From Peptococcaceae bacterium (GTDB lineage: Bacteria; Bacillota; Peptococcia; Peptococcales; Peptococcaceae), in assembly GCA_017532485.1 (NCBI GenBank), contig JAFXJE010000074.1, forward strand, positions 1 to 21,394: a stretch of 21,394 nucleotides of DNA, written 5' to 3'. The notes below the pieces were generated by a model. It was given only the letters and a program-made list of their open reading frames with translations. It was not told the origin of the DNA and made no database searches. This document shows, in pieces, positions 14,928 through 21,394 of the stretch. The translations under genes were made by a program, and so were the position numbers. Every line of letters starts with the position of its first letter. Position 1 is the stretch's first letter.

Positions 14928-15611
14928 ATGAACAAGTACCAAAATTCTTATTATTGGCAACATTTAATTCAGACCCAGCAATTACCTGATATTTTTAATA
15001 ATATGCCTATTACCGAACAATCTTTGTTTTTTCACGGTATTATTCATAATGCTTTCGGTCAACGCACTTTAATAGAAGAAATTGTTCACTTCCCATCTCC
15101 TGAAATATGTATTGGTTATTTACAGCATATTTATTTACCAATGGCTTTCTTTTCTTTCACTAATCAAGAAAACGGTATTTTTTTGCCGATTGACTTTAAC
15201 TTAGATGAGTTGATTGATTATATCAGCAATGATGAAAATGTTCAGCACTATCGTTATTTAACCACTATGAAAGAAATAGCTCATCTCATTAAGATGCTTG
15301 CTCAACGAACTTGGGAAAAAGAAATTTTTCTCCAAATTTTAGCTAAAATAGAGCTTCTGATGCTGGAGCATTTTCACCAAGACTCCCAAGCATACGCTTA
15401 TTTTCATCTTTACCAAACACCAGTTGATTTAGCCGAAGCTATCAACCAAATTTATTTAATCAGTGATAATTTTACCTTGGGTGAGAAAATTTTTCGTTAT
15501 CGTACAGGACTAACGAAAAAAGAATGGGTAGATTTATATCATCAAGCCAGCAGCAATATTTTTGCTTCTCGCAAATTTATGAATACCCTGCAATATCTAC
15601 GCCATAATTAA
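14928..15611 (+). CDS. Unrecognised 227-aa protein
   Basis: The frame opens further upstream at 14877, inside the rpmB terminator, but the ATG at 14928 has GGTGGG 6 bases ahead and is the likely start. The protein begins MNKYQNSYYWQHLIQTQQLP, is rich in aromatic residues and histidine (FHGIIHNAFGQR, EHFHQDSQAYAYFHLY), and looks mostly helical. No signal peptide, membrane segment or catalytic motif stands out, and I do not recognise the family. It is probably cytoplasmic. No promoter is clear; some read-through of the rpmB terminator is possible. A bidirectional terminator follows. Confidence 0.7.
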   Translation: MNKYQNSYYWQHLIQTQQLPDIFNNMPITEQSLFFHGIIHNAFGQRTLIEEIVHFPSPEICIGYLQHIYLPMAFFSFTNQENGIFLPIDFNLDELIDYISNDENVQHYRYLTTMKEIAHLIKMLAQRTWEKEIFLQILAKIELLMLEHFHQDSQAYAYFHLYQTPVDLAEAINQIYLISDNFTLGEKIFRYRTGLTKKEWVDLYHQASSNIFASRKFMNTLQYLRHN

Positions 15612-15630
15612 TTGCCCTTGTCATTAATAA

Positions 15631-15671
15631 AAACGCCTGCTTCCCGACATATTTTCGGGCAGCAGGCGTTT
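15631..15671 (+). terminator. Bidirectional terminator between convergent genes
   Basis: AAACGCCTGCT (15631-15641) pairs with AGCAGGCGTTT (15661-15671), continued by CCCGA/TCGGG across one mismatch, with a loop of about 7 bases. T runs follow on both strands. It ends the plus-strand 227-aa gene and the minus-strand exporter/cyclase operon. Confidence 0.9.
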
Positions 15672-15674
15672 CTT

Positions 15675-17003
15675 TTACAGCAGCTCTCTTTCACCTAAGG
15701 CTTTTACCTCTATCTTAACTTGTTCCGTATAACATTCTTTTATTTGATACAATATTTCATCGGCTTTACGATAAAGTTTTTCCAATGTAGCCGTTTCATT
15801 GCCGTAAATACCGGCAATAGTCAAGCCATCAGACTGATTGTGTGGGCATAATTTATCCAAAGAGTTTTTAAACTCAAAATTAATCTGTGCTGCTCGCAAT
15901 TTTAACACTTCACCCTCATGCAAATAAGGGAAAAACGCTAAAAATTCATCGCCGCCTAGACGTACACAAACATCACCATCACGCGTATATTTTTGCAAAA
16001 CTTCAGATAATAAAATTAAAACATCATCACCAACATAATGACCGTAAATATCATTTAATTGTCTAAATTTATCAATATCCAGCAGCAAAAGGCCATAAGG
16101 AATACCTGAGGATAATTGCTCATTAATCAGCGTTCTAGCATAACGACGATTATATAAGCCTGTCAAATAATCACGATTGGACTCATCATGTTGTTTCTCT
16201 GTAAAAAACGGATTTTCTGATATATCCAGCATCCCACTGATAAACATTTGTCGCTTATCATCAGTTACTATTTTTTTTCCGATACTATAGACCCAATAAT
16301 ATTCTCCATTTTTTTTCCGCATTCGCAACGCTTTTTGGTGAGTTTTATCTTCCTGAAAAGCTTCTTCCATCTCCTGCCATAACCCTTGATAATCATCAGG
16401 ATGAATAATATTCTTTAAATAACCACCCGTGACTTCCAGCAATTCATCATAAGTGTAACCCAGCTCATCCAGCATTTTTTTATTAACTACATCAAAAGGA
16501 AGATTTTCTTCCCAATACCCCCCCAGCTTATTCCCTGGCATAAAATCCTGCACAGCTTGCAGCAAAACACTTTCCTTTTCTCGGCTGAATAAAGTCTGTG
16601 GTGTTTTGCGCAATTCATAAATTTTTTCCTGCTGCAAATAAAATACCCGATAAGTATCATTCTCCCAACGCAACCCTACGGTAACCATCATGGTTACAGG
16701 CTCCATCCTAACAGTTTGCGAAGTGGATTGAATTGTTAGCTTGCCCCAGCAAATATATGTCTTATCGTCGCCTTTCATTTGCTTATATTTATTGACTGCA
16801 TAGCAAAGTTGCATATCTTTTCGCTGTTCAAAGTCAATTTCCAAACGTTTTTTACTCTCGGCTTTCGTCAAAGCAAATTCGTTGCCCCTGCCACTAACAA
16901 AGAAAAACTCATCTGACATTAATTCTAAAGTTTTTTCCACCGAACATTCTGTTAGATAATAATGGAAAAAATTGCACATCACATCATAGACGCTGGTTTT
17001 CAT
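15675..17003 (-). CDS. Diguanylate cyclase with NTF2-like, PAS and GGDEF domains
   Basis: This 442-aa protein ends in a complete GGDEF domain. DYLTGLYNRRYA (278-289) leads into it, LLLLDIDKFRQLND (305-318) is the nucleotide-binding part, and the GGDEF motif is at 350-354. The sequence RDGD at 341-344, five residues before it, fits the RxxD product-inhibition site, so c-di-GMP feedback is likely. A PAS domain occupies about 158-265 (LGYTYDELLEVTGGYLKNIIHPDDY). The first 130 residues resemble an NTF2/SnoaL-like fold, found in some signalling proteins. No membrane segment is evident, so sensing would be cytoplasmic. GGAAGGAGG precedes the ATG. It is the last gene of the exporter operon, 35 bases after the ABC gene. 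Confidence 0.9.
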   Translation of the reverse strand: MKTSVYDVMCNFFHYYLTECSVEKTLELMSDEFFFVSGRGNEFALTKAESKKRLEIDFEQRKDMQLCYAVNKYKQMKGDDKTYICWGKLTIQSTSQTVRMEPVTMMVTVGLRWENDTYRVFYLQQEKIYELRKTPQTLFSREKESVLLQAVQDFMPGNKLGGYWEENLPFDVVNKKMLDELGYTYDELLEVTGGYLKNIIHPDDYQGLWQEMEEAFQEDKTHQKALRMRKKNGEYYWVYSIGKKIVTDDKRQMFISGMLDISENPFFTEKQHDESNRDYLTGLYNRRYARTLINEQLSSGIPYGLLLLDIDKFRQLNDIYGHYVGDDVLILLSEVLQKYTRDGDVCVRLGGDEFLAFFPYLHEGEVLKLRAAQINFEFKNSLDKLCPHNQSDGLTIAGIYGNETATLEKLYRKADEILYQIKECYTEQVKIEVKALGERELL

Positions 17004-17038
17004 AAAGCCCCTCCTTCCACCCCGTTTTTAGGGGATGG

Positions 17039-18949
17039 TTATGCACTTAGATTGTTGCCGGTATATAACTGATAATACTTACCTTGCTGTTCAATTAATT
17101 CGTCATGTGTACCCCGTTCAATAATTTTACCATGCTCCATAACCATAATACAGTCAGAATTATGCACAGTAGACAAACGGTGTGCAATAACAAAAGTAGT
17201 TCTGCCTTTCATCAGAGCGTCCATACCTTGTTGGACCAAAATTTCCGTTCTAGTGTCAATAGATGAGGTAGCCTCGTCTAAAATCAGCACCGGTGGGTCA
17301 GCTACAGCTACGCGAGCAATACTTAGCAACTGGCGTTGACCTTGGCTCAAATTAGCCCCACCACCTGTCAATAAGGTCTGATAACCATCAGGCAGAAGTC
17401 GGATAAAATCATGGGCATTAGCAAGCTTAGCCGCTGCAATACATTCTTCATCCGTTGCCTCTAAACGACCATAGCGAATATTTTCCAGAACAGTACCTGT
17501 AAACAAATTAGTATCTTGTAAAACTATCCCCAAACTATGACGCAAATCGTCTTTTTTAATTTGCTCAATATCAATACCATCATATTGAATTCTGCCTTCT
17601 TGAATATCATAAAAGCGACTGATTAAATTGGTAATCGTCGTTTTACCGGCACCAGTACTGCCGACAAAGGCAATTTTTTGTCCTGGTTTAGCATACATAT
17701 TAATAGCGTGTAAAACTCTTTTTTCCTCTGTATAACCAAAATTAACCTCATTAAAGGTAACTTCACCACGTTGTTTAATATAACTAACTGTACCATCTTC
17801 AGCATTGGTATGCTTCCACGCCCACATTCCAGTTCTTTCTTTTGTTTCTGTTAAGCTGCCATCAGCATTTTCCTTTGCATTAACCAGCTCCACAGAGCCT
17901 TGGTCCACTTCTGGTTGTTCATCCAACAATTCAAATACGCGATTAGCCCCTGCCGCTGCCATAACAACGCTGTTGATTTGCTGGCTAATATGCGATACTG
18001 GACCATTAAAGCCCTTGTTTAAACCTAAAAAAGTAATCAAAGTGCCTAATGTTAAATCAGCATAGCCAGAAAGAGCCAGCAACGCACCTACTACGGCACA
18101 AAGCACATAACTGATATTACCCAAGTTCGCATTAATCGGCATGATAATATTAGCTACCTTATGAGCATTATTGGCACTATTACGCAGCTGCTCATTCAAG
18201 AGATTAAACTGCTCCTTCGCTTTTTCTTCATGACAAAAGATTTTTACTACCTTTTGCCCTTCCAGCATTTCCTCAATATAGCCATTCAACGAACCAATAT
18301 CTTTTTGCTGTTGGATAAAATATTTACCCGCCATGCCACCCATTTTTTTCGTTACGAGCATCATCAGTGCTACCATGGCTAAAGAAACAATTGTCAAAGG
18401 CACATTTAAAACCAGCATACTAACTAAAGTAGAGACAATCGTAATCCCTGAATTGATAACTTGCGGCACACTTTGGGAAATTACTTGACGCAAAGTATCT
18501 ACGTCATTAGTATAAATCGACATAATATTACCATGCGCACGAGTATCAAAATATCTAATTGGCAGATGCTCCATGTGGGTAAACATCTTAATTCGCACAT
18601 TACGCAAGGTGCCTTGGGTCACATTAACCATAATTCTGTTGTACGCATAAGAGCAAATTACCCCTGCCAACAAAATTACCGTCAAATAAGCCAATGCCTG
18701 TGCCAGCTCTGAAAAATCAGGTACACTAGCTGCCATTAAAGGCACAATATAATCATCAATCAAGGTCTTCATAAATAAAGTTGAGCATAAGCTGATTAAA
18801 GCCGAAGCTATAATGCAAACAAAAACCGTTAAACAAGAAAATTTATAATTCTCCCAGACCACGGAAAATAAGCGTTTGAGTACAGACCACTTTACTTGAT
18901 TGTCCATCTGCTCAAAGCCTCCGGGATGTCCATGTTTATGATGTCCCAT
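17039..18949 (-). CDS. ABC exporter half-transporter, catalytic partner (BmrD/YheH-like)
   Basis: This 636-aa protein has six membrane segments fused to an ATPase domain, as in multidrug or lipid exporters. The ATPase has Walker A GSTGAGKT (430-437) and Walker B LILDEA with the catalytic E559. Its signature is LSQGQRQ (534-540), where the usual LSGGQ has Q for G. It shows an insertion before the ATPase (about 355-398, GMWAWKH and on) typical of the YheH/BmrD type. The N-terminus is histidine-rich (MGHHKHGHPGG) and may bind metal or be incidental. It starts 15 bases after the partner stop, in one operon. The substrate cannot be read from the sequence. Confidence 0.9.
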   Translation of the reverse strand: MGHHKHGHPGGFEQMDNQVKWSVLKRLFSVVWENYKFSCLTVFVCIIASALISLCSTLFMKTLIDDYIVPLMAASVPDFSELAQALAYLTVILLAGVICSYAYNRIMVNVTQGTLRNVRIKMFTHMEHLPIRYFDTRAHGNIMSIYTNDVDTLRQVISQSVPQVINSGITIVSTLVSMLVLNVPLTIVSLAMVALMMLVTKKMGGMAGKYFIQQQKDIGSLNGYIEEMLEGQKVVKIFCHEEKAKEQFNLLNEQLRNSANNAHKVANIIMPINANLGNISYVLCAVVGALLALSGYADLTLGTLITFLGLNKGFNGPVSHISQQINSVVMAAAGANRVFELLDEQPEVDQGSVELVNAKENADGSLTETKERTGMWAWKHTNAEDGTVSYIKQRGEVTFNEVNFGYTEEKRVLHAINMYAKPGQKIAFVGSTGAGKTTITNLISRFYDIQEGRIQYDGIDIEQIKKDDLRHSLGIVLQDTNLFTGTVLENIRYGRLEATDEECIAAAKLANAHDFIRLLPDGYQTLLTGGGANLSQGQRQLLSIARVAVADPPVLILDEATSSIDTRTEILVQQGMDALMKGRTTFVIAHRLSTVHNSDCIMVMEHGKIIERGTHDELIEQQGKYYQLYTGNNLSA

Positions 18950-18964
18950 TTTTCCGCCTCCTTC

Positions 18965-20710
18965 TTAATTCATTTTCTCATCAAAATCGCCATCGCCCTT
19001 CATTTGAGCTTGGTAGATTTCTTGATAAATTTGATTTTCGCGTAATAATTGCTCATGTGGAGCAAAACCATTCACTCTGCCTTTTTCCAGAACTAAAATT
19101 TTATCAGCATCCTGCACGCTGGAAATACGCTGCGAAACAATAATTTTCGTAGTCCCTGGAATACGTTCAGCAAAAGCTTTTCTAATTTTAGCATCAGTAG
19201 CCGTATCAACGGCACTGGTGGAGTCATCCAAAATTAAAATTTTTGGTTTCTTTAACAAGGCACGAGCAATACATAATCTTTGTTTCTGACCACCTGATAC
19301 ATTGCTGCCACCCTGTTCAATTCTAGTATGATAACCGTCTGGCATCAGCTGGATAAATTCATCTGCACAAGCCTGCAAACAAGCTTCACGACATTCTTCC
19401 TCGGTAGCATCTTCTTTACCCCAACGCAAATTATCTAAAATGGTACCAGAGAATAAAATGTTTTTTTGCAAAACAACTGCTACTTGGTCTCGCAGGACTT
19501 CCATATCATATTCGCGCACATCTCTGCCGCCTACATAAACAGCACCACTGCGCACATCATAAAGACGACTGATTAAACTGATTAAGCTGGTTTTCCCACT
19601 GCCAGTTCCACCGATAATACCAATTGTTTCACCCGCATTAATATGCAAATTGATATCCTGCAAGACATCTTTTTCTGCATCATTTTGATAGGAAAAATAA
19701 ACCTCTTTGAAATCAATACTGCTGTCAGCTACTTCTGTCAAAGCCTCTTGTGGATTAGCCAAATCAGGAACTTCATTTAAAACTTCCACAATTCTTTCGC
19801 CACTAGCTGTACTCATAGAAAGCATAACAAAAATCATGGAAACCATCATCAAGGATACCATCATCCCCATAACATAACTAAACAAAGAGGTTAAATTACC
19901 CGTAGTCATAGTCCCACTTACAATAAACTGCGCCCCGAACCAAGAAAGTGCAATAATACAGCCATAAACCACCAAGGACATAACAGGGTTATTCAAAACC
20001 AAAATAGACTCTGCTCGGACAAACATTTTATAGAGATTTTCCGTAGCCTGTGCAAATTTACCGTTTTCATATTTTTCTCGGACAAAAGCTTTGACTACAC
20101 GCATCCCAGCTATATTTTCCTGCACACTGGCATTGACATCATCATATTTTTGGAATACTTCGTGGAAAATAGGCATTGTTCTTGTCGCTACAAAAATCAA
20201 AACAGCACCTAAAAAAACTAAAGCTGCTAAAAAAATTAAACTCAAACTCTTATTAATAGCAAAGCACATGAACATACTACAAATAAGCATCAACGGCGCA
20301 CGCACTGCAATCCGAATAACCATTTGAAAAGCATTCTGCAGGTTAGTTACATCGGTAGTCAGACGCGTAATCAAACCAGCTGTACTAAATTTATCTATGT
20401 TAGCAAAGGAAAAAGTCTGAATTTTGCTATACATACTCTCACGCAAATTATACGCAAAGCCTGCCGAAGCAGAAGCAGCAAAACGCCCTGCTAAAACGCC
20501 AAAAAGCAAGCTTAACAGTGCCAGAACGACCATAAGCCCACCGTAAAAATAAACTTTTTCCATATTACCTTTGTCAATCCCCTCATCAATCAAAGAGGCT
20601 ATAACGAAAGGAATAAAAATCTCCATCAATACTTCTAAAGCTGTAAAGATAGGTGTTAAAATTGTATCACGTTTATATTCACCAATTTGTTGGTAAAGCA
20701 TTTTCAACAT
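18965..20710 (-). CDS. ABC exporter half-transporter, degenerate-site partner (BmrC/YheI-like)
   Basis: The protein (581 aa) has the same architecture: six membrane segments (about 20-305) and an ATPase domain. It has Walker A GGTGSGKT (367-374), the full signature VSGGQKQR (471-478), and Walker B LILDDS, where D496 replaces the catalytic glutamate. With the partner gene (17039-18949) it should form a heterodimer with one hydrolysing and one degenerate nucleotide site, as in LmrCD or TM287/288. A longer reading frame begins at 20851, but the promoter at 20735-20763 lies inside that extension, and GAGGGGG lies about 9 bases before the ATG at 20710. I therefore take 20710 as the start. Confidence 0.93.
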   Translation of the reverse strand: MLKMLYQQIGEYKRDTILTPIFTALEVLMEIFIPFVIASLIDEGIDKGNMEKVYFYGGLMVVLALLSLLFGVLAGRFAASASAGFAYNLRESMYSKIQTFSFANIDKFSTAGLITRLTTDVTNLQNAFQMVIRIAVRAPLMLICSMFMCFAINKSLSLIFLAALVFLGAVLIFVATRTMPIFHEVFQKYDDVNASVQENIAGMRVVKAFVREKYENGKFAQATENLYKMFVRAESILVLNNPVMSLVVYGCIIALSWFGAQFIVSGTMTTGNLTSLFSYVMGMMVSLMMVSMIFVMLSMSTASGERIVEVLNEVPDLANPQEALTEVADSSIDFKEVYFSYQNDAEKDVLQDINLHINAGETIGIIGGTGSGKTSLISLISRLYDVRSGAVYVGGRDVREYDMEVLRDQVAVVLQKNILFSGTILDNLRWGKEDATEEECREACLQACADEFIQLMPDGYHTRIEQGGSNVSGGQKQRLCIARALLKKPKILILDDSTSAVDTATDAKIRKAFAERIPGTTKIIVSQRISSVQDADKILVLEKGRVNGFAPHEQLLRENQIYQEIYQAQMKGDGDFDEKMN

Positions 20711-20734
20711 AAGCAAATTCCCCCTCAAGTATAA

Positions 20735-20763
20735 ATTATAATTATTAATTTCTATATGGTCAA
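20735..20763 (-). promoter_or_regulatory. Near-consensus promoter of the ABC exporter/cyclase operon
   Basis: On the minus strand TTGACC (20758-20763) and the perfect TATAAT (20735-20740) are 17 bp apart (20741-20757). Transcription would start near 20728, only about 18 bases before the start codon at 20710. This leaves a very short leader containing GAGGGGG. Confidence 0.82.
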
Positions 20764-20774
20764 TCATAAACAAA

Positions 20775-20843
20775 CCAAGAAATACATCTTCATAAATTCT
20801 TAACAAGATTATCACATATTTTTCACTCTTTATTTTCTCGTTT
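20775..20843. repeat. Imperfect direct repeat, copy A
   Basis: This copy lies upstream of the exporter promoter. Shared with copy B (20919-20997) in the same order are AACCAAGA, TTCTTAACAA, CACATATTTT and TTTATTTTCTCGTTT. Offset between the copies is about 144-154 bases, with small indels between blocks. Confidence 0.6.
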
Positions 20844-20918
20844 CCAGTCAATCTTAAAATTTATTTCAAACTTCTGTCTTTTCTAATGTTATTCCTAGGT
20901 TTATCTTCTATAATACAA

Positions 20919-20997
20919 CCAAGATTTATAATCTTATCTAGATCTTTTCTTAACAATATCGCCACATATTTTCTACCATTCATTTATTTTCTCGTTT
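20919..20997. repeat. Imperfect direct repeat, copy B
   Basis: Second copy of the repeat, between the exporter operon and the lipoprotein gene. Blocks of 15, 10, 10 and 8 bases are identical to copy A. It contains the palindromes AAGATTTATAATCTT and ATCTAGAT near its left end, not matched in copy A. A TATAAT box for the lipoprotein gene (20997-21002) abuts its right end. Confidence 0.6.
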
Positions 20998-21002
20998 ATA
21001 AT
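20997..21002 (+). promoter_or_regulatory. Candidate -10 box for the lipoprotein gene
   Basis: TATAAT lies 39 bases before the ATG at 21042. No clear -35 exists at 16-18 bp. It directly follows the CTCGTTT end of repeat copy B. Another TATAAT is present further left, at 20909-20914, also with a weak -35. Confidence 0.4.
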
Positions 21003-21041
21003 TAATTTTGAAGGTTTTTAAACCAAGAAAGGAGTTTTTTT

Positions 21042-21394
21042 ATGTCTATTAAAAAGAAAAGCTTGTGTGCGCTTATGGCAACAGCCTTGCTCTGCTGTGG
21101 CTGCAGCCAAGCTCAAGAAAGTGGTATTACTGTAAACGGTAAAGCTGTCAAGAATGATAAAACAGCTGCTGTTTATGCCGAAAGCATCACCGAAACTCAC
21201 GAAGATGTAGCAGCTGAATACAAAGATTTAGCTAATACTGTCATTCGTATCACTAAAGGAGGCGAATACGAAATTGCAGGTATTGCAGAAAATACGCAAA
21301 TTCGCATTGCTGCACCACAGGAAGAAGTAACTTTAATTTTAAATAATGCCCAAATTTCCTGCCTAACAGCACCAGCAATTTATATTGAAGCTGC
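21042..21394 (+). CDS. Lipoprotein with Cthe_2159-type beta-helix domain, N-terminal part
   Basis: The ATG at 21042 has AAGGAG 7 bases upstream; 117 codons are present before the right edge cuts the gene. The N-terminus is a lipoprotein signal: SIKKKS, a hydrophobic core with ALLCCGCS, and the lipidated cysteine probably C17, the third of these. The -3 position is a cysteine rather than the usual leucine, so the lipobox is slightly irregular. After a linker, the segment GGEYEIAGIAENTQIRIAA followed by VTLILNNAQISC and APAIYIEAA matches the repeat rhythm of Cthe_2159-type carbohydrate-binding proteins. It would be exported and membrane-anchored. The ligand is not known. Confidence 0.8.
   Translation, partial: MSIKKKSLCALMATALLCCGCSQAQESGITVNGKAVKNDKTAAVYAESITETHEDVAAEYKDLANTVIRITKGGEYEIAGIAENTQIRIAAPQEEVTLILNNAQISCLTAPAIYIEA

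Larger units (their letters stand above)
20711..21041. other. 331-bp divergent intergenic region
   Basis: It holds the exporter-operon promoter, both copies of the direct repeat, a candidate -10 box for the lipoprotein gene (20997-21002), and a small inverted repeat GGTTTTTAAACC (21013-21024). An ORF of 40 codons (20861-20983, minus) is present but unsupported as a gene. The region is AT-rich and otherwise unremarkable. Confidence 0.6.

Noticed and set aside
17018..17037. CCCC-GGGG hairpin between the ABC gene and the cyclase gene
   Set aside because: The paired core is only 4 bp on the minus strand, with three further pairs across a bulge, and no T run follows, so it is too weak to call a terminator.
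18965..20851. Longer start at 20851 for the second ABC half-transporter
   Set aside because: The extra 47 residues cover the strong promoter at 20735-20763, and the ATG at 20710 has a good ribosome site and fits the family start.
20861..20983. 40-codon minus-strand ORF in the intergenic region
   Set aside because: It has only a weak ribosome site and no clear promoter, and overlaps repeat copy B; it is reported only as part of the repeat finding.
1..21394. CRISPR arrays, tRNA/rRNA genes, insertion sequences, integrases, phage modules
   Set aside because: No periodic spacer-repeat pattern, cloverleaf, transposase or integrase motif was seen on either strand.

Overview
The window looks like an ordinary core stretch of a low-GC Bacillota chromosome. 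Support comes from strong Shine-Dalgarno sites, sigma-A type promoters, and the clusters yhbY-proB-proA-nadD-yqeK-rsfS and DnaD-type/DnaC-like helicase loading genes. An anaerobic Clostridia- or Negativicutes-like gut bacterium is plausible (ATP-dependent PEP carboxykinase, a Cthe_2159-type lipoprotein), but the sequence alone does not fix the genus. I see no tRNA, rRNA, CRISPR array, transposon or phage module.

Bases 1-9236 (minus strand) form one long probable operon, read right to left: a 55-aa small protein, yhbY, proB, proA, nadD, yqeK, rsfS, a SAM methyltransferase, murI and a PepT-like peptidase. A hairpin follows, then a P-loop/Asp23 fusion protein, a DnaD/DnaB-type protein and the start of a DnaC/DnaI-type ATPase that runs off the left edge. 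The operon mixes ribosome assembly, proline and NAD synthesis, cell-wall D-glutamate supply and helicase loading. Spacing is tight, with several stop/start overlaps.

A divergent promoter region (9237-9346) separates this operon from a single plus-strand glycosyltransferase gene, which ends at a terminator shared with the convergent yqeY-like gene. Then come, on the minus strand, the yqeY-like gene (own promoter), pckA (own promoter and terminator), two DnaJ-zinc-finger-like membrane-anchored cysteine-rich proteins, and birA. The plus-strand rpmB follows, with a good promoter and a Shine-Dalgarno site inside a potential hairpin, then an unrecognised 227-aa protein.

Bases 15675-20710 (minus) are an operon of a heterodimeric ABC exporter plus a diguanylate cyclase (NTF2-like/PAS/GGDEF). 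It has a near-consensus promoter at its head and a bidirectional terminator at its end. The 331-bp region to its right holds that promoter, an imperfect direct repeat of about 70-80 bp, and the start of a plus-strand lipoprotein gene cut by the right edge.

The least ordinary items are the P-loop/Asp23 fusion, the pair of cysteine-rich membrane proteins, the occluded ribosome binding site of rpmB, the exporter-cyclase operon, and the duplicated block between the exporter operon and the lipoprotein gene. None of these amounts to a clearly new defence or mobile system. All calls come from reading the sequence; no database search was made.
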